A stretch of DNA of 64,000 nucleotides from JALYLC01 sp963743275 (GCA_963743275.1 CAVUPB010000010.1:62001-126000); one strand, 5' to 3'; shown: positions 24,248 to 32,515, counted from the stretch's first letter. Notes: generated from the sequence alone by a model not told the origin. Program-made: numbers and translations.

Positions 24248-24397
24248 CTAGCCCGGCTCGCGCGATCCGAAGCTCGGTGGGTCGGACGCCGGGAAGGACT
24301 CGTCCGATGCCTCGTCGACATCGTCGACATCGTCGTCATCGCGCTCGGCGGGATCTTCGCGATCCCCGCCGTCGTCGTCCTGCGATGGCTGTCCCAT
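24248..24397 (-). CDS. 49-aa acidic protein with FPASDPPS motif
   Basis: A very acidic peptide (runs of Asp and Glu) ending in DESFPASDPPSFGSREPG. The S-F-P-A-S-D-P-P-S motif recurs in small uncharacterised bacterial proteins. The ATG is preceded by a strong GAGGAGGTGAGC Shine-Dalgarno and, further up, by a SigB-type promoter candidate. It is probably part of the stress regulon; function unknown. Confidence 0.65.
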   Translation of the reverse strand: MGQPSQDDDGGDREDPAERDDDDVDDVDEASDESFPASDPPSFGSREPG

Positions 24398-24417
24398 GCT
24401 CACCTCCTCGTGCGATG

Positions 24418-24444
24418 GTGCCCAGCCGTGCCGCATGGCGAAAC
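24418..24444 (-). promoter_or_regulatory. SigB-type promoter candidate for the 49-aa protein
   Basis: Minus-strand GTTT (24441-24444), 17-bp spacer, GGGCAC (24418-24423), ending 20 bp before the ATG at 24397. Confidence 0.4.
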
Positions 24445-24500
24445 ATCCCGGCGGGGCCCGCGCAGCGACGAGGCGCGCATCCTCGGGCACAATTCCGCGG

Positions 24501-25226
24501 ATGAGCGACGCCGACGCCCACGTCGACGGCGAGGCGCTTGCGCGCAGCCTCGCCGATCTCGAGCTGCCCGATGGCGATGGCGTCGCGGTGGAGCGCGCCA
24601 TCGAGCGCGTCATCGACAGCGCGGCCGGCGTCTTCGCCGGGTCGGGCGTGGGACTGATGCTCGTCGCCGAGAACGGGCACTCACTCTGCTACGTCGCCTC
24701 GAGCGACGCCGTCGCGCGTCATCTCGAGGAGGCCCACGAGCGCACGGGCGAGGGCCCGTGCATCGACGCGTTCGTGCTCGATGCCTGCGTGAAGGCCAAC
24801 GACCTCGACTACGAGGAGCGCTGGCCCGCCCTGCGCGGCGCGCTGCGCGATCAGCCGATCCGTGCCGTGCTCGGGATGCCGACCCGGCTCGGCGCGCCGG
24901 TCGGCACGCTCAACGTCTACAGCGAGCGGCCGCGCGTATGGGATGCGAGCGAGGTCGCCGCGCTCGAGACCTACAACCACCTCCTCGAGGCGCGACTGGG
25001 GGAGGCCGTGCAGGCGCGCCGGCACGGCCGAGTGGTCGAGCAGCTGCAGTGCGCGCTCGACAGCCGCGTCACGATCGAGCGTGCGATCGGCGTGATGATG
25101 GGCCGCGACGGGATCGACGGCGCCGCGGCCTTCGCCGAGCTGCGCCGCGCGGCGCGCAGCTCGCGGCGGCGCGTGCAGGCGGTCGCAGAGGAGCTCCTCG
25201 CCGGCCACCCGCAGCCGGCCGGCTAG
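24501..25226 (+). CDS. GAF-ANTAR domain RNA-binding antiterminator
   Basis: 241 aa. The N-terminal GAF sensor (~residues 35-160) contains RTGEGPCIDAF and GTLNVYSERPRVW. The C-terminal ANTAR three-helix domain (~175-235) includes LDSRVTIERAIGVMMGRDGIDGAAAFAELR. ANTAR proteins bind paired hexaloop hairpins in mRNA leaders to prevent termination. The combination is typical of Actinobacteria. CACAAT sits 7 nt before the ATG. The gene shares 4 bp at its 3' end with the convergent membrane protein gene. The target RNA is unknown. Confidence 0.88.
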   Translation: MSDADAHVDGEALARSLADLELPDGDGVAVERAIERVIDSAAGVFAGSGVGLMLVAENGHSLCYVASSDAVARHLEEAHERTGEGPCIDAFVLDACVKANDLDYEERWPALRGALRDQPIRAVLGMPTRLGAPVGTLNVYSERPRVWDASEVAALETYNHLLEARLGEAVQARRHGRVVEQLQCALDSRVTIERAIGVMMGRDGIDGAAAFAELRRAARSSRRRVQAVAEELLAGHPQPAG

Positions 25227-25723
25227 CGCACCTCCGCCGGCCTGCGCGGCTCGTCGACGACCGTCTCCTCGGGCGCCGGCACCCCGGCGGCGTCGGATTC
25301 GGGCGCGATCGTGCGCACCGTCTCGCGCACGCGCGGCTCGACGAGCGCCCATGCGAGCAGGACGCCGGCCATGAACGCGAGGATCGGGAACGACGGCGAC
25401 CAGCGCGTCGCTGCGCCGTCCGGGAGGACGTCCCGGGCGAGATCGCCGAGCCAGACGGGCGTCCCTGCGCGCAGTGCGCAGATCGCGACCGCCAGCAGCG
25501 CCCACGGCGCGAAGGCGAGGACGAGCAGCGAGACGTTGAGGCGCACGCCCGGGCGGCGGATGCCGCCGAGCTGGTAGAAGGCGCCGGCGACCAGACCGGC
25601 GCCGGCGATCAGCGCCGCGCGCTGCCAGAGCCCACCCCCGTCGGCCGCTCCGGTGTCGTTGACGAGCAGCAGCAGTGCCGCTGCGCAGGCCAGCCCGATG
25701 AGTGTCGTGATCGCGCGCATCAT
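25223..25723 (-). CDS. Four-span membrane protein, unknown function
   Basis: 166 aa with hydrophobic segments at about residues 5-22, 32-48, 60-80 and 110-130, then an acidic, proline-rich cytoplasmic tail. I recognise no family. ATG 25723 is taken as start because the longer upstream frame lacks coding character. Confidence 0.6.
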   Translation of the reverse strand: MMRAITTLIGLACAAALLLLVNDTGAADGGGLWQRAALIAGAGLVAGAFYQLGGIRRPGVRLNVSLLVLAFAPWALLAVAICALRAGTPVWLGDLARDVLPDGAATRWSPSFPILAFMAGVLLAWALVEPRVRETVRTIAPESDAAGVPAPEETVVDEPRRPAEVR

Positions 25724-25907
25724 GCCCCGAAGGTGCCCGCCGTGCCGCGGTCGCAAACGCACGCCGGCGGGAGGATGATTCGGACACGCGGGTTCGGGGA
25801 TACCAGGGCCGGCCTCACTCCGCCGGCACGGGCGCGGGTGACGGATAACTCCGGCGGCGCACTCGCGTCCCGGCGGGGTGGGGCCGTTCGATCCAGGGGC
25901 AGGCCCT

Positions 25908-25933
25908 GTTTCGGACATGCCGGGCGGGGGACA
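25908..25933 (+). promoter_or_regulatory. SigB-type promoter candidate for the 50-aa membrane protein
   Basis: GTTT (25908-25911), 16-bp spacer, GGGACA (25928-25933), 45 bp before the ATG at 25979. It fits the pattern seen for csbD and the sigma factor gene; the -10 match is partial. The rest of 25724-25978 shows no other feature. Confidence 0.35.
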
Positions 25934-25978
25934 GACCGGCGTCCGTCCTGATCGAGACCTGGAGAAAGGCCCTCCCGC

Positions 25979-26131
25979 ATGCTCCCGCTGCTTCTCGTCC
26001 TCTTGCTGCTCGCGATCGTGCTCGGCGGCTTCTTCGTGTTCACGCTCAAGGTCGCCGTGATCGTCGCGATCGTGCTGCTGCTCGCCGGCGCGTTCGGCGG
26101 CTACGGCTACCGCGGCCGCCGCACCGTCTGA
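25979..26131 (+). CDS. 50-aa hydrophobic two-span membrane peptide
   Basis: MLPLLLVLLLLAIVLGGFFVF is the first span (residues 1-21, read without its last base here), followed by a lysine and a second span VAVIVAIVLLLAGAFGG, ending in a basic YRGRR tail. GGAGAAAGG precedes the ATG at about 10 nt. Small two-span proteins of this kind are common in actinobacterial stress regulons. No specific function can be given. Confidence 0.6.
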   Translation: MLPLLLVLLLLAIVLGGFFVFTLKVAVIVAIVLLLAGAFGGYGYRGRRTV

Positions 26132-26205
26132 CCCCCGCGCGGGCCGGGCGGCCCGCGCACTCCCCGCGCCGCGGGCTACCGGCGCCGTAGTCGGTAGCCT
26201 GCAGC

Positions 26206-27096
26206 GTGCGGATCGTTGAGCTGCATTTCGTGCCGGAGCCGTGGCGCATCGTCGCGTTCATCGCGATCGGCTTCGTGCTGGCCTGGATCGTGTCGCGCGC
26301 GTCGAAGCGCCTGGCCGAGACGCTCGTCGACCGCTACGAGCGCAAGCACGTCGACCCGGGTGGCGCCTCCACCGGCGTGATCGTGGGGCTGAAGCGCCGC
26401 GAGACGCTCGTCGCGCTCGTGCAGTCGAGCGTCCGCTACGTCGCCTACGTGCTCGCGACGCTGTTCGCCGTCGCGCAGGTCGCAGGCGTGCGCGGCAACG
26501 GCGCGATCGCGGGCGCGTCGCTGCTCGTGCTGTTGCTCGGATTCGCGCTGCAGCGTTTCCTGATCGACATCCTGAGCGGCGTCTTCATGCAGTTCGAGGG
26601 CTGGTTCGCGATCGGCGACTCGGTCGTGATCGAGCCCTCGGGCCTCACCGGCATCGTCGAGGAGACCTCGTTGCGCTCGACCAAGCTGCGGTCGGTCGGA
26701 GGCGACGTCATCTACGTCAACAACTCGCAGATCCAGGCCATGCGGGTGCTGCCGCGCGGCGTCCGCGAGGTCAGCATCGAGCTCGTCGTGCGCGACGAGG
26801 CCGAGGGCCGGCGGCTGGTCGAGAGCGCCGCGCGCGTCATGCCCGTCGGGCCGACCCAGTTCGTGCGGGCCCCCTGGATCGAGTCGTGCGAGCGCCTCGA
26901 CGACGACATGGTGCTCCTGCGCACCCGCGCCGCGGTCGCCCCCGGCCGCGAATGGCTCGCACAGGGCTTCCTGACCGACGTCCTGCGCGAGCGGGCGGCC
27001 GATGGGCTGATCGTGCACGGGCCGATCGTGATGGACGTCGACGATTTCGCCCGCCGCCGCTTCGCGCGCGCGACCTCCGGGGCCGAGCGCGGATAG
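26206..27096 (+). CDS. MscS-family mechanosensitive channel
   Basis: 296 aa. Three N-terminal hydrophobic spans are followed by the pore-region/linker LLLGFALQRFLIDILSGVFMQFEGWFAIGDSVVI. The beta domain contains GLTGIVEETSLRSTKLRSVGGDVIYVNNSQI, the family's most conserved block, and the alpha-beta C-terminal domain is complete. It would release solutes on hypo-osmotic shock. The GTG start is 5 nt after TAGCCT, consistent with a leaderless message. Confidence 0.85.
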   Translation: MRIVELHFVPEPWRIVAFIAIGFVLAWIVSRASKRLAETLVDRYERKHVDPGGASTGVIVGLKRRETLVALVQSSVRYVAYVLATLFAVAQVAGVRGNGAIAGASLLVLLLGFALQRFLIDILSGVFMQFEGWFAIGDSVVIEPSGLTGIVEETSLRSTKLRSVGGDVIYVNNSQIQAMRVLPRGVREVSIELVVRDEAEGRRLVESAARVMPVGPTQFVRAPWIESCERLDDDMVLLRTRAAVAPGREWLAQGFLTDVLRERAADGLIVHGPIVMDVDDFARRRFARATSGAERG

Positions 27097-27121
27097 CACA
27101 CCGGATCTCATGCCGCGGTGA

Positions 27122-28702
27122 GTGGATGCCGATAGTCACAAGGTGGACGATGTCGAGGCCTGCCGCAGGCGGATCGACGAGCTCGAGCGCGAGCTGAAGG
27201 AGACGCGCGAGCGCTCGGCGGCGTTCACGCGCATCGCCGAGTCGATCGACCACCACGTGTACATCAACGAGATCCTTCCCGGCGGCGGCCGGCGGACGCT
27301 CTTCGCGGGCCCCGGGCGCGATCGCCTGCTCGGCGGCGTCCCGGCCGACGGCGACTGGGGCAGGGCCTGGATCGAGGCGGTGCATCCCGACGATCGCGCG
27401 CGCTACGCCGAGCACACGGCCCGCTACCTGCGCGGCGAGATGAGCGAGGTTCGCTGCCGCATCGTCGGGCTCGACGGCGTGACGCGCTGGATCGTGGGCG
27501 GGGGCATGCCGCGCCGGGAGGGCGACCGCCTGATCGTGGAGGGCATCGTCCGCGACGCGACGGCCGAGGTGACGGCCGAGGAGCGGCTGCGCGAGGCGGC
27601 ACGGACCGACGCCCTGACCGGCATCTTCAACCGCCGCCACTTCTCCGAGGTGCTCGAGGCCGAGCTCGAGCGCTCGCGGCGCGAGGGCCTCGCCCCCGGC
27701 CTGCTGCTGCTCGACGTCGACTACTTCAAGACGGTCAACGACACCTACGGCCATCAGGTCGGCGATGCCGTCCTGATCGAGCTCGCCGCGCGCCTGCGCG
27801 ACGCCGTGCGGCCGTACGACACCGTCGCGCGCTGGGGCGGGGAGGAGTTCATCGTGCTGGCGCCGGCGCTGCCCGGCGAGCCCGCGCTGCGCCAGATCTG
27901 CGAGGGGCTCCGGCTCAACATCGGCTGCATCCCGGTTGCCGTCGGCGAGCTGCGCCTCGACATCACGGTCTCGGTCGGCGCGGTGCTCGCCGATCCCGCG
28001 GGCTCGCACGAGGCGATCGTCGACCAGGCCGACCGCGCGCTCTACGCCGCCAAGCGCCTGGGGCGCAACGGCGCGCGGCTGTTCAGCGAGCTCACGGCGC
28101 TCGACATCGCCGCCGAGGAGCCCGAGGCGATCCGGCTGGCGCAGGCGCTCTCGCTCTCGGCGGGCGTGCGCGAGGGCGTGCCCGAGCGCCACGCGGAGCA
28201 GGTCTCGGCGTTCGCCGGGGCGATCGCGCGCCAGCTCGCCCTGCCCGACGACGTCGTGCTGCGCTGCCGGCTGGGCGGGTGGCTGCACGACATCGGCAAG
28301 GTCGCGATCCCCGATCGCATCCTCGTCAAGCCCGGAGCGCTGGACGAGGCCGAGTGGCGGATCATGCGCACGCACGCCGAGATCGGCGAGCGGCTCGTGC
28401 GCCGTATCGCCGACGTGGCGGCGGCGGCGGCAGCGGTGCGCCACCACCACGAGCGCTTCGACGGCAGCGGCTATCCGGACGGCCTGACCGGCGAGGCGAT
28501 TCCCATCGAGGCGCGCATCGTCGCCGTCGCCGACGCCTTCAGCGCGATCACGGCCGAGCGCCCCTACCGCCACGCGCGCACCTCGGCCGAGGCGCTCGCC
28601 GAGCTGCGCGCCGGAGCCGGGCGCCAGCACGACGCGCGCGTCGTCGACGCGCTCGCCCGCACGCTCGCCGCGGGCACCACCGCCGGCCTCGCCGCGGCGT
28701 AG
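27122..28702 (+). CDS. PAS-GGDEF-HD-GYP cyclic-di-GMP signalling protein
   Basis: 526 aa. A short coiled coil is followed by a PAS/PAC sensor (~residues 40-155), then a GGDEF domain (~160-320) with ARWGGEEF, where the synthase signature GGEEF is intact. An HD-GYP domain (~345-520) follows, with LHDIGKVAIPD and HHERFDGSGYPDGL, the intact phosphodiesterase signature. Both opposing activities therefore look possible, with PAS choosing the output. GTG 27122 begins 25 bp after the MscS gene; a GTG seven codons later is an alternative. Confidence 0.9.
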   Translation: MDADSHKVDDVEACRRRIDELERELKETRERSAAFTRIAESIDHHVYINEILPGGGRRTLFAGPGRDRLLGGVPADGDWGRAWIEAVHPDDRARYAEHTARYLRGEMSEVRCRIVGLDGVTRWIVGGGMPRREGDRLIVEGIVRDATAEVTAEERLREAARTDALTGIFNRRHFSEVLEAELERSRREGLAPGLLLLDVDYFKTVNDTYGHQVGDAVLIELAARLRDAVRPYDTVARWGGEEFIVLAPALPGEPALRQICEGLRLNIGCIPVAVGELRLDITVSVGAVLADPAGSHEAIVDQADRALYAAKRLGRNGARLFSELTALDIAAEEPEAIRLAQALSLSAGVREGVPERHAEQVSAFAGAIARQLALPDDVVLRCRLGGWLHDIGKVAIPDRILVKPGALDEAEWRIMRTHAEIGERLVRRIADVAAAAAAVRHHHERFDGSGYPDGLTGEAIPIEARIVAVADAFSAITAERPYRHARTSAEALAELRAGAGRQHDARVVDALARTLAAGTTAGLAAA

Positions 28703-28821
28703 CGCGCCCGCAGGCTCAGAAGCTCTGACGGAATGAGCGTGTGTGGCTGGGGTGGGCGGTGCGCGAGCCGCACTCCGGCCCCTCGCAGGACACCACGACG
28801 CGCGTGCAGCGGCGGCCGGCG

Positions 28822-28983
28822 GTCTGGCGGGAGTCGCGCAGCGCGCCGCCAGACGCAGGCGACACGCGCCCAGACGCCACGCTCATCGTAAAGTCGGGCT
28901 CGCGGCAGGTCTGGCGGGAGTGGCGAGCGTCGCGACTCGCGCGGACCGCAGGCGATCGCACGCGCTCAGGCGCCACGCCCATC
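28822..28983. repeat. Two imperfect copies of a ~70-bp element
   Basis: Copy 1 (28822-28887) and copy 2 (28909-28983) both begin GTCTGGCGGGAGT and share CGCAGGCGA, CGCGC and CGCCACGC(T/C)CATC in the same order. Copy 1 folds as GTCTGGCGG/CCGCCAGAC, a perfect 9-bp stem with a 15-nt loop. In copy 2 only an inner GCGAG/CTCGC stem remains. The region between the convergent GGDEF and phosphatase genes (28703-28995) holds nothing else I can identify. A duplicated terminator-like element is the simplest reading. Confidence 0.55.
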
Positions 28984-28995
28984 CCGTCAGAGCCC

Positions 28996-29568
28996 TTAGC
29001 CGTGCGGAGGGCAGTTGAGTCGTGCGACGGTCCAGCGATCGCCGTGCGCATGCAGCTCGGTGAACGCCAGCGGAGCTGCGTCGATGCGCCAGAACGCGAG
29101 CAGCGGGGCGCCCAGGGCATGCACGACCGCGGCCTTGACGACCTCGCCGTGCGTGAACGCGACGACGCGCCCGTCCCCCTCGGCCGCCTGCGCGTCGAGC
29201 CAGCGCGCCACCCGGGCCGCGAAGGCGGCGAGACTCTCGCCGCCGTGCGGAGATGCGTCCGGGTCGAGCATCCAGGTGCGCACGGCGTGCGGGTCGGAGT
29301 CGTTGACCTCGGCGAGCGAGCGGCCGGCCCATGAGCCGAAGTCGCACGCGGCGATCGCGTCGTCGACCGCCGGCGCGAGGCCGGCGGCCTCCGCGGTCTC
29401 GCGGCAGCGGCGCGCCGGGCTCGTGACCGCGTCGGCGCGGCGCGGGAGCGCGCTTGCGATCGCCGCCGCCTGCGCGCGGCCGCGGTCATCGAGCGCCTCG
29501 TCGGCCGGAAACGCCGAGGCGCGCGTCGCCGCGGTGGCCGCGTGCCGCACCAGGAGCAGGGTCCGCAC
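28996..29568 (-). CDS. Histidine phosphatase (phosphoglycerate mutase-like) family protein
   Basis: 190 aa. The catalytic phosphohistidine motif is LLLVRHAATAATR at the N-terminus (RHA in place of RHG), and the second active-site histidine is in AFTHGEVVKAAVVHAL. HGGESLAAF and CDFGSWAG are other family segments. Likely a small-molecule phosphatase; CobC- and SixA-type enzymes share this fold. The GTG start at 29568 is 3 bp from the stop of the upstream 59-aa ORF, so the two are probably co-transcribed. Confidence 0.82.
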   Translation of the reverse strand: MRTLLLVRHAATAATRASAFPADEALDDRGRAQAAAIASALPRRADAVTSPARRCRETAEAAGLAPAVDDAIAACDFGSWAGRSLAEVNDSDPHAVRTWMLDPDASPHGGESLAAFAARVARWLDAQAAEGDGRVVAFTHGEVVKAAVVHALGAPLLAFWRIDAAPLAFTELHAHGDRWTVARLNCPPHG

Positions 29569-29570
29569 GC

Positions 29571-29750
29571 TCAGCTCGCGAAGAGCCTGCCCGCGTCGAT
29601 CCGCGCGGCCATCTCCCTGGACTCCGCGCGATGGGCGTGCCCGTCGGCGAGCTCGCTGGCCGGCACGACGCTCTGGCCGGTGCGCGCGCGCAGGTCGTCG
29701 TCGAGCGCCTTGCGCCCCCTCGCGCGCGGGTGCGGGCCCTTGATCCACAT
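29571..29750 (-). CDS. Small conserved-looking 59-aa protein
   Basis: MWIKGPHPRARGRKALDDDL begins a basic, helical protein ending in AARIDAGRLFAS. It sits directly upstream of, and on the same strand as, the histidine phosphatase. The frame stays open further upstream (a CCNF segment precedes the Met), so the true start may be earlier. No family recognised. Confidence 0.45.
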   Translation of the reverse strand: MWIKGPHPRARGRKALDDDLRARTGQSVVPASELADGHAHRAESREMAARIDAGRLFAS

Positions 29751-29846
29751 GAAGTTGCAGCAGTGCAGGGTGACCTCGTCCAGGGCGCTCCTCTCCGGCC
29801 AGCGAGCATATCGGGGATCGCGCGCTCGTCGGTTATCGTGGCCCCC

Positions 29847-30359
29847 GTGGCGCAGACCTACGCCGAGCTCGCCGACAGCGGGCGCCCGCTCGCGCCCGAG
29901 GAGTGCGCCGATCTCGCCCGCGCCGCGGCCGCCCTGGTCGACACCTCGGCGCTCGCGCGCGACGGATCGGGCTCGTTCGCGCTGCTCTGGCGCAACGAGT
30001 ACAGCGAGGCCTGGCTCAACACGTGGTGGGAGCCGCGCGACACCGGATTCCACGATCACGGCGGCTCCTGCGTGGGCGTCTTCGTGATCGAGGGGCGCGT
30101 GGCCAACGAGGCGCTCACGGTCGGCGGGCCGCGCCACATCCTCTCGTACGGGGCCGGCGATTCGTTCGCGTTCCGGGCCGACGGGATCCATCGCATGGAT
30201 CACGAGGCGGGCGCCGTCACCGTGCACGTCTACTCGCCGCCGATCGCGTCGATCGGGCACTACGAGCTCGTCGACGGCGAGCTCCGGCGCACTGCGGGCC
30301 CCGCCGACGAGGGCTCGCCCCCGAGCCCGCGGCTGCACGAGGCGCTCGGCCCGTCCTGA
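29847..30359 (+). CDS. Cysteine dioxygenase-type cupin
   Basis: 170 aa. The cupin iron site is given by His-x-His in TGFHDHGGS and the later histidine in DGIHRMDH, with WLNTWWEP and YSPPIASIGHYE as family context. Cysteine dioxygenase oxidises cysteine thiol to the sulfinate. A cysteine lies four residues after the second His (GGSC), one position off the Cys of the Cys-Tyr cofactor in the mammalian enzyme. Related thiol dioxygenases cannot be excluded. The GTG start follows TATCGT at 7 nt. Confidence 0.72.
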   Translation: MAQTYAELADSGRPLAPEECADLARAAAALVDTSALARDGSGSFALLWRNEYSEAWLNTWWEPRDTGFHDHGGSCVGVFVIEGRVANEALTVGGPRHILSYGAGDSFAFRADGIHRMDHEAGAVTVHVYSPPIASIGHYELVDGELRRTAGPADEGSPPSPRLHEALGPS

Positions 30360-30375
30360 CCCGGCGGGCGCGGCG

Positions 30376-30564
30376 CTAGCGGCGCGCGTCCCGGCGCAGG
30401 ACGCGCGCGACGAGTGCGCGCCGGCGCCCGGCGCGCTGGCGGCGGCCGAGCTCGACCGCCAGGCGCTGAAAATACTGCTCCTCGGTCTCGCCGCCCATGC
30501 GCGGGCGGTCGCGGCGGATGTCGCGCAGATCGCGGATCGAGGCGAGGTGGGATTGTGGTGTCAT
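30376..30564 (-). CDS. 62-aa basic protein of unknown function
   Basis: MTPQSHLASIRDLRDIRRDR at the N-terminus, EEQYFQRLAVELGRRQRAGRRRA in the middle and an arginine-rich tail suggest a helical nucleic-acid- or membrane-associated peptide. TACGCT lies exactly 6 nt before the ATG, like other leaderless starts here, which supports the gene being real. It converges with the cupin gene. Confidence 0.5.
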   Translation of the reverse strand: MTPQSHLASIRDLRDIRRDRPRMGGETEEQYFQRLAVELGRRQRAGRRRALVARVLRRDARR

Positions 30565-30661
30565 GCGTCCAGCGTAGGCCGGAAAATGCCTGCAATCCGC
30601 GTGTTCACCGCATCGTCTCCGGACGCTCACCGCCCGTACTCGCGGGTGTAGCCTGGGAGGA

Positions 30662-31357
30662 GTGCGCAGGCACTGGACATTCGCGGTCCTCGTGACGTTG
30701 CTCGTGACAATCCCCGCCGCGCAGGCTGCCACACGCCGCGGGATCATCGATCACGTGGCCGACGGCGACACCGTCGTGCTGCAGGGCGGCGAGACGGTCC
30801 GCCTCGTCCAGATCGACACGCCGGAGGTGTACGGCGACACGGAGTGCTGGGGCCGCGAGGCGTCGGCGCTGACGGAGCGGATCCTCCCCCCGGGTACGCG
30901 GGTGCGCATCGCGACGGATGCCGCGCTCGACCAGCGCGATCGCGACGGCCGCACGCTCGCGTATGTCTGGAAGGGCTCGTCGCTCGTGAATCTGCGGCTC
31001 GTGCGCGAAGGTGCCGCCGCGCCGTACTTCTACGCGGGCGACGAAGGCCGCTACGCGGCGCTGATCTTCCGCGCCGCCGTGACCGCGCGCACGGCTCACC
31101 GCGGCCTCTGGGGCCGCTGCCGCGGCGGTTCGGTGCCACTGCGCCCGACCCGGGGCGTGTCGACGGGGCCGGTGCATGCGACGCCCAAGAGGCTCTCCGG
31201 CCAGGCGGGAGGGTGCAACCCGAACTACACGCCGTGCGTGCCCGACGTGGCGGGCGATCTGAACTGTGCGGACATCGGGCATCCGGTCAAGGTCGTGGGC
31301 TCCGATCCGTACAACCTCGACGGCGACGGGGACGGCTCGGGCTGCGAGAGCTACTGA
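30662..31357 (+). CDS. Secreted thermonuclease-like protein with Cys-rich/Asp-rich C-terminus
   Basis: 231 aa. The signal peptide spans residues 1-22 (ends AQA). The staphylococcal-nuclease OB-fold domain (~residues 25-150) has DGDTVVL, RLVQIDTPE (catalytic Arg, Asp, Glu) and DRDGRTLAYVW (catalytic Arg). The C-terminal ~60 residues contain GGCNPNYTPCVP, LNCADI and DPYNLDGDGDGSGCE. This resembles an excalibur-type calcium-binding module with conserved cysteines. The GTG start has GGGAGGA and TAGCCT 7 nt upstream. Extracellular DNA/RNA scavenging is likely. Confidence 0.85.
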   Translation: MRRHWTFAVLVTLLVTIPAAQAATRRGIIDHVADGDTVVLQGGETVRLVQIDTPEVYGDTECWGREASALTERILPPGTRVRIATDAALDQRDRDGRTLAYVWKGSSLVNLRLVREGAAAPYFYAGDEGRYAALIFRAAVTARTAHRGLWGRCRGGSVPLRPTRGVSTGPVHATPKRLSGQAGGCNPNYTPCVPDVAGDLNCADIGHPVKVVGSDPYNLDGDGDGSGCESY

Positions 31358-31449
31358 CCGCGCCGCAGCGGTGCGGCGAAGATGGACGCCACGGGCGCGT
31401 TCTCGCCGACACCCCGCGGCTGGTCAACGGCGCGTCTACGCTCCCCGCC

Positions 31450-32055
31450 ATGTGCGAGGACGACAACGCCCGCCGCGCGATCCGCGACCTCGTCGAGTCG
31501 TGGGCGCTGTGGCGCGACGCCGGCGACTGGGAGCGCCTCCGCAGCGTCTGGCACGACGACGGGCGCATGATGGCGACCTGGTTCCAGGGCAGCGCCGACG
31601 GCTTCATCGAGGCCAATCGCCAGGGCTGGGCCCGCGGCGTCCGCATCCTGCACTTCCTCGGCGGCGGCTCGGTCGACGTCGCCGGGACGCGCGCGGTGAG
31701 CCAGACGAAGATGACGATCTCGCAGCGCGCGGAGGTGCACGGCGTCGTGTGCGACGTCGTCTGCACGGGTCGCTTCTACGACTTCTTCGAGCGCCGCGAC
31801 GGCCGCTGGGGGCTCGTTCTGCGCCAGCCGATCTACGAGAAGGACCGCCTCGATCCCGTCGATCCCTCGGCCGCGGTGGCGCTCGATGCGGCCCTGCTCG
31901 AGCGGTTCCCCGAGGGCTACCGCCACCTCGCCTACCTCCAGACGCAGGTCGGCTACGAGGTCAAGCCCGACATGCCGGGACTCGAGGGGCCCGAGGTGGA
32001 GGAGCTCTACGCGCGCGGCGCCGGCTGGCTCAGGGGTGAGCCGCTCCCGGCTTGA
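31450..32055 (+). CDS. SnoaL-like/NTF2-fold protein
   Basis: 201 aa. The first ~130 residues form an NTF2-like cone: LVESWALWRDAGDWERLRSVWHDDGRM, RILHFLGGGSVDV and CTGRFYDFFERRDGRWGLVLRQPIYEKDRL. These match SnoaL-like polyketide cyclase/dehydratase-related proteins, whose substrates vary. A C-terminal extension (RHLAYLQTQVGYEVKPDMPG) is added. TACGCT lies 7 nt before the ATG. The 3' end overlaps the convergent membrane protein gene by 26 bp. Confidence 0.7.
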   Translation: MCEDDNARRAIRDLVESWALWRDAGDWERLRSVWHDDGRMMATWFQGSADGFIEANRQGWARGVRILHFLGGGSVDVAGTRAVSQTKMTISQRAEVHGVVCDVVCTGRFYDFFERRDGRWGLVLRQPIYEKDRLDPVDPSAAVALDAALLERFPEGYRHLAYLQTQVGYEVKPDMPGLEGPEVEELYARGAGWLRGEPLPA

Positions 32056-32515
32056 AGACCATGAGGACGAGGATCGCGAGCAGGAGCAACCCCGAGAGGT
32101 AGTTGAGCGCGCGCGCCGTCCGGTCGTCGAGCAGGGCGCGCAGCTCGGCGCTCGCCGGAGCGCCCTCGGCGGCCAGCCGGCTGGCGAGCTTGCGCGCCCG
32201 TTTCGGCGTCTGCCCGCCGATGCCGCCGAGCACGACGGCGGCGACGAGCAGCGCGATCGCGGCGTCGACCCAGCCGGCGCCGTAGCCCCAGTCGCCGAGG
32301 TCGACGAGCCAGAGGCCGAACACGACGACGAGCAGCGTGCCGAGCCCGACGAGCGCGACGCCGATCCGGCTCAGACCCAGCAGCAGCGCGATCTCGGGCG
32401 GCGTCGCACGGCGCCGCGCGGCCTCGAACGCCACGGCGGCGACGCACGAGCCGGCGACGAGCGCGAAGGCCCCCAGCAGGTGGAAGAAGAGGGCGGCGTT
32501 CTCGCTGCTCCACAT
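32030..32515 (-). CDS. DUF2269-like integral membrane protein
   Basis: 161 aa with four hydrophobic spans (about residues 8-30, 45-70, 85-105, 138-156). The N-terminal LFFHLLGAFALVAG resembles predicted membrane proteins of the DUF2269 group. TATCGT is 6 nt before the ATG. Function unknown. Confidence 0.65.
   Translation of the reverse strand: MWSSENAALFFHLLGAFALVAGSCVAAVAFEAARRRATPPEIALLLGLSRIGVALVGLGTLLVVVFGLWLVDLGDWGYGAGWVDAAIALLVAAVVLGGIGGQTPKRARKLASRLAAEGAPASAELRALLDDRTARALNYLSGLLLLAILVLMVFKPGAAHP

Noticed and set aside
26176..27111. 311-aa open frame on the minus strand opposite the MscS gene
   Set aside because: Shadow frame created by high GC; the plus strand has the conserved MscS blocks, and the minus product is Arg/Asp/His-rich with no domain.
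26837..28630. 597-aa antisense open frame opposite the GGDEF/HD-GYP gene
   Set aside because: The plus-strand product has intact GGEEF and HD-GYP motifs; the antisense product is low-complexity and has no recognisable fold.
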